DNA from: Verrucomicrobiaceae bacterium
GTDB lineage: Bacteria; Verrucomicrobiota; Verrucomicrobiia; Verrucomicrobiales; Verrucomicrobiaceae
DNA length: 64,000 nt
Direction: 5' to 3'
Assembly: GCA_016795485.1 (NCBI GenBank)
Contig: JAEUHM010000040.1
Span: 124,001-188,000 of the forward strand
This document shows positions 62,124 through 64,000 of the stretch, piece by piece. Positions within the stretch are counted from its first letter, which is position 1, and every line of letters starts with the position of its first letter. The translations under genes and the position numbers were made by a program. The notes under the pieces were generated by a model. The model was not told the DNA's origin, did no database searches, and saw only the letters and a list, made by a program, of their open reading frames with translations.

Positions 62124-63587
62124 ATGCACTTTGAGACCGATCCATCAGCGCCAGAGTTCGTCCAAAGACGGGATTTCATTAAGGCGCTCTCCGCTTCAAC
62201 CATCGCGGCTTTAGCCTCCGGTGAGCCGCGACTTTTTGCCGCAGGCACTGGAGAGCATTCCAAGTTAGAGCACCCAAAACCCACCGCCGACTGCTGCATC
62301 CTTCTTTGGATGGGAGGAGGCATGGCCGCTCCAGAAACCTGGGATCCCAAACGCTACTTGCCCTTCAAAGTGGGCCAATCCGTGGACCAGATTCTCAGCA
62401 CATTTCCCGCCATTGATACCGTGGTGCCAGGATTGCAAATCAGCCAAGGCCTTGAGCATTGCGCTCAGGTCATGGACCGCGCCACGATCATTCGTTCCCA
62501 TATCCAGCCAGATCTAGGCAGCATCCTCCACAGCCGACATCAATATCACTGGCACACAGGCTACGTACCTCCACAGACGGTCGCCGCTCCTCACATTGGC
62601 GCTTGGATGGCCAAGGTGCTTGGGCCTCGCAATCCTGTCATCCCTCCGTTTATCAATATCGGACAGCGTCTTGAAGGCGTTGGTGAGCAGGAGGAACTCA
62701 AGGCATTCACCACCTCAGGTTTCTTTGGCAGCGAGTTTGGCCCGTTCAATCTCCCCTATCCTGACGATGCCGCACGCTCCGTAAAACCACCTCCAGGCAT
62801 GGAGCCAGGGCGTTTCAGTAGCCGCTATGCTGCATTCAAAAAGCTCGTTGATGCATCACCCAAACGCGAGTTCATGAGCGATCACCAGCAACAATCCATG
62901 CTCCGAAGCATGGAGAACGCGCATCGATTGCTTTCATCCAAAGACAAGGATGCATTCGATATCGGACTTGAGAGCAAAGAAACTCAAGCCAAGTACGGTG
63001 ACAGCCGTTTTGGCAAAGGATGCTTGTTAGCGCGTAGACTCGCAGAAGCAGGTGCTCGTTACATCGAAGTCACCACGGAATACGTGCCTTTCCTGCATTG
63101 GGACACTCATGAAAACGGTCACGACACGCTCGTGCGGATGAAAAAGGAAATTGATCAACCCATCGCCACATTGGTGCGGGAGTTGGAAGAACGCAAATTG
63201 CTCGACCGCACATTGATCATAGTCGCGAGCGAGTTTAGCCGCGACATGATGATCGAAGGTGTGCCTGGAAGTGCCGCCAGAGATCAGAGCCGTGCCAAGG
63301 TCGACAAACTCTCCGAAATGAAACACTACGGGCTGCATCGTCACTTCACTGGCGGCACTAGTGTGGTCATGTTTGGCGGAGGCATGAAGAAAGGTCATGT
63401 TCACGGTGCCACCGCCGATGAACGACCCCTCGTGGCCATCAAAGATCCCGTCACCATCACCGATATGCATGCAACGGTGCTCACTGCCATGGGTATCAGC
63501 CCAAAGACGGTCTACGAGATCGAGAAGCGCCCATTTTACGCCACGGAAGATGGCAAAGGAAAGTCGGTGATGAGCTTGTTCGCCTGA
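62124..63587 (+). CDS. DUF1501 family exported protein
   Basis: The 487-residue protein has a twin-arginine leader (QRRDFIKALS at residue 14) and matches DUF1501: CILLWMGGGMAAPETWDPKR, RSHIQPDLGSILHSRHQYHWHTGY, GCLLARRLAEAGARYIEVTTEY, VASEFSRDM, and a C-terminal TITDMHATVLTAMGI. It is the third family member in the window and, unlike the other two, has no sulfatase or cytochrome beside it. The final metal-type motif differs from the usual GEFGRTP (here ASEFSRDM). Biochemical role unknown. Confidence 0.9.
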   Translation: MHFETDPSAPEFVQRRDFIKALSASTIAALASGEPRLFAAGTGEHSKLEHPKPTADCCILLWMGGGMAAPETWDPKRYLPFKVGQSVDQILSTFPAIDTVVPGLQISQGLEHCAQVMDRATIIRSHIQPDLGSILHSRHQYHWHTGYVPPQTVAAPHIGAWMAKVLGPRNPVIPPFINIGQRLEGVGEQEELKAFTTSGFFGSEFGPFNLPYPDDAARSVKPPPGMEPGRFSSRYAAFKKLVDASPKREFMSDHQQQSMLRSMENAHRLLSSKDKDAFDIGLESKETQAKYGDSRFGKGCLLARRLAEAGARYIEVTTEYVPFLHWDTHENGHDTLVRMKKEIDQPIATLVRELEERKLLDRTLIIVASEFSRDMMIEGVPGSAARDQSRAKVDKLSEMKHYGLHRHFTGGTSVVMFGGGMKKGHVHGATADERPLVAIKDPVTITDMHATVLTAMGISPKTVYEIEKRPFYATEDGKGKSVMSLFA

Positions 63588-63620
63588 AGAGGCGTCCACG
63601 GCGCATCACCGCCACCCGCG

Positions 63621-64000
63621 TTACACATCCTTTCGCATGACGTGGTCGTCCATGACGAATCCACCGCCTATGTCTGCCACTAACTCAGACTCGAAGACAA
63701 ATCCTTGCCTCAAATAGGCGCGGATTGCCTTGGAGTTGTGTTTGTTGACTCTCAAAATCACCGAACGGCATCCGCGCGCTCTGGCCATCTCAGCGACCCT
63801 CTGTAAACAAGTTCCTCCCAGACCATTGCCGATGTTCTCCGGCAGCAGGTAGAGTTTATGAAGAGTGAGAACCCTCTCACTCACTTCCAGCCCAACGAAT
63901 CCGCAGGTCACTTCGCCTTGCAGAAGCAAGTAGAACTCAACTCCTCGCTCAAGATCAGCTTCCAGTTGTGTCTGAGAGTACATCCACTCAAGCATGTACG
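63621..64000 (-). CDS. GNAT family N-acetyltransferase (5' end beyond right edge)
   Basis: The visible 126 codons cover most of a GNAT domain: YLLLQGEVTCGFVGLEV, strand HKLYLLPENIGNGLGGTCL with the acetyl-CoA-binding loop, LRVNKHNSKAIRAYLRQGFVFESE, and a DDHVMRK tail. The codon before the first ATG at 63995 is still open and the usual first 30 residues of the domain are missing, so the gene very likely starts beyond the window. The substrate is unknown. Confidence 0.75.
   Translation of the reverse strand, partial: YMLEWMYSQTQLEADLERGVEFYLLLQGEVTCGFVGLEVSERVLTLHKLYLLPENIGNGLGGTCLQRVAEMARARGCRSVILRVNKHNSKAIRAYLRQGFVFESELVADIGGGFVMDDHVMRKDV

Overview
The window reads as chromosomal DNA of a Verrucomicrobiota bacterium, probably near Prosthecobacter or Verrucomicrobium. 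This is inferred from gene content, not a database search. The markers are a PSCyt1/DUF1549/DUF1553 protein, three DUF1501 proteins, a Pirellula/Verrucomicrobium-type haem-binding dehydrogenase, three exported sulfatases, an SHD1-domain protease, and Gram-negative lipid A and LPS functions. Gene density is very high. Many neighbours overlap by 4 to 23 nt, and three convergent pairs meet at palindromic stop codons. I found no insertion sequence, prophage, CRISPR array or rRNA.

Layout. 1-5190 (minus): a partial Uup-type ABC-F ATPase, a membrane-anchored protein, and an overlapping histidine kinase / NarL-type regulator / Hsp70 operon. 5261-21068 (minus): a long envelope and signalling run. It holds a sulfatase and DUF1501 pair, a DUF4105 membrane protein with a lipoprotein lipase-like hydrolase, small secreted or outer-membrane proteins (one with DPRG hexapeptide repeats, one beta-barrel interrupted by a helical domain), DUF2092, a second sulfatase, a DUF3313-like lipoprotein, a receiver-only regulator, a class III adenylate cyclase and a FixL/FixJ-like pair. 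An identical 15-bp palindromic box precedes both the receiver gene and the cyclase gene. 21223-41028: mostly housekeeping genes, namely metH, a metal-binding protein, an SDR, two exported hydrolases, a phosphodiesterase, a left-handed beta-helix protein, an oligopeptide-binding protein, a YheS-like ABC-F, a C39-like protease, a Tas-like reductase, a LysM lipoprotein, a lipid A acyltransferase fused to a heptosyltransferase, and a third sulfatase. 41161-49714 (plus): a tightly packed planctomycete-cytochrome operon (thioredoxin-like, PSCyt1/DUF1549/DUF1553, TPR-like, DUF1501), then a haem-binding dehydrogenase. 49715-55172: serA, tRNA-Thr(CGU) with a recognisable promoter, and an overlapping operon ending in an OsmC protein.

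55193-60838 is the accessory stretch. It carries a small protein plus nucleotidyltransferase pair (possible toxin-antitoxin), a 57-residue ribbon-helix-helix-like protein, a two-gene restriction-modification-like system (N6-adenine methyltransferase followed by a PD-(D/E)XK nuclease), a 44-bp tandem repeat array with internal dyads and an 88-bp higher-order period, and a winged-helix regulator. This is the best candidate for an undescribed system. The window ends with a serine beta-lactamase-like hydrolase, a third DUF1501 protein and a truncated GNAT acetyltransferase.

All family names come from motif recognition by eye. Signal peptides, membrane segments and start sites are likewise judged from sequence alone.
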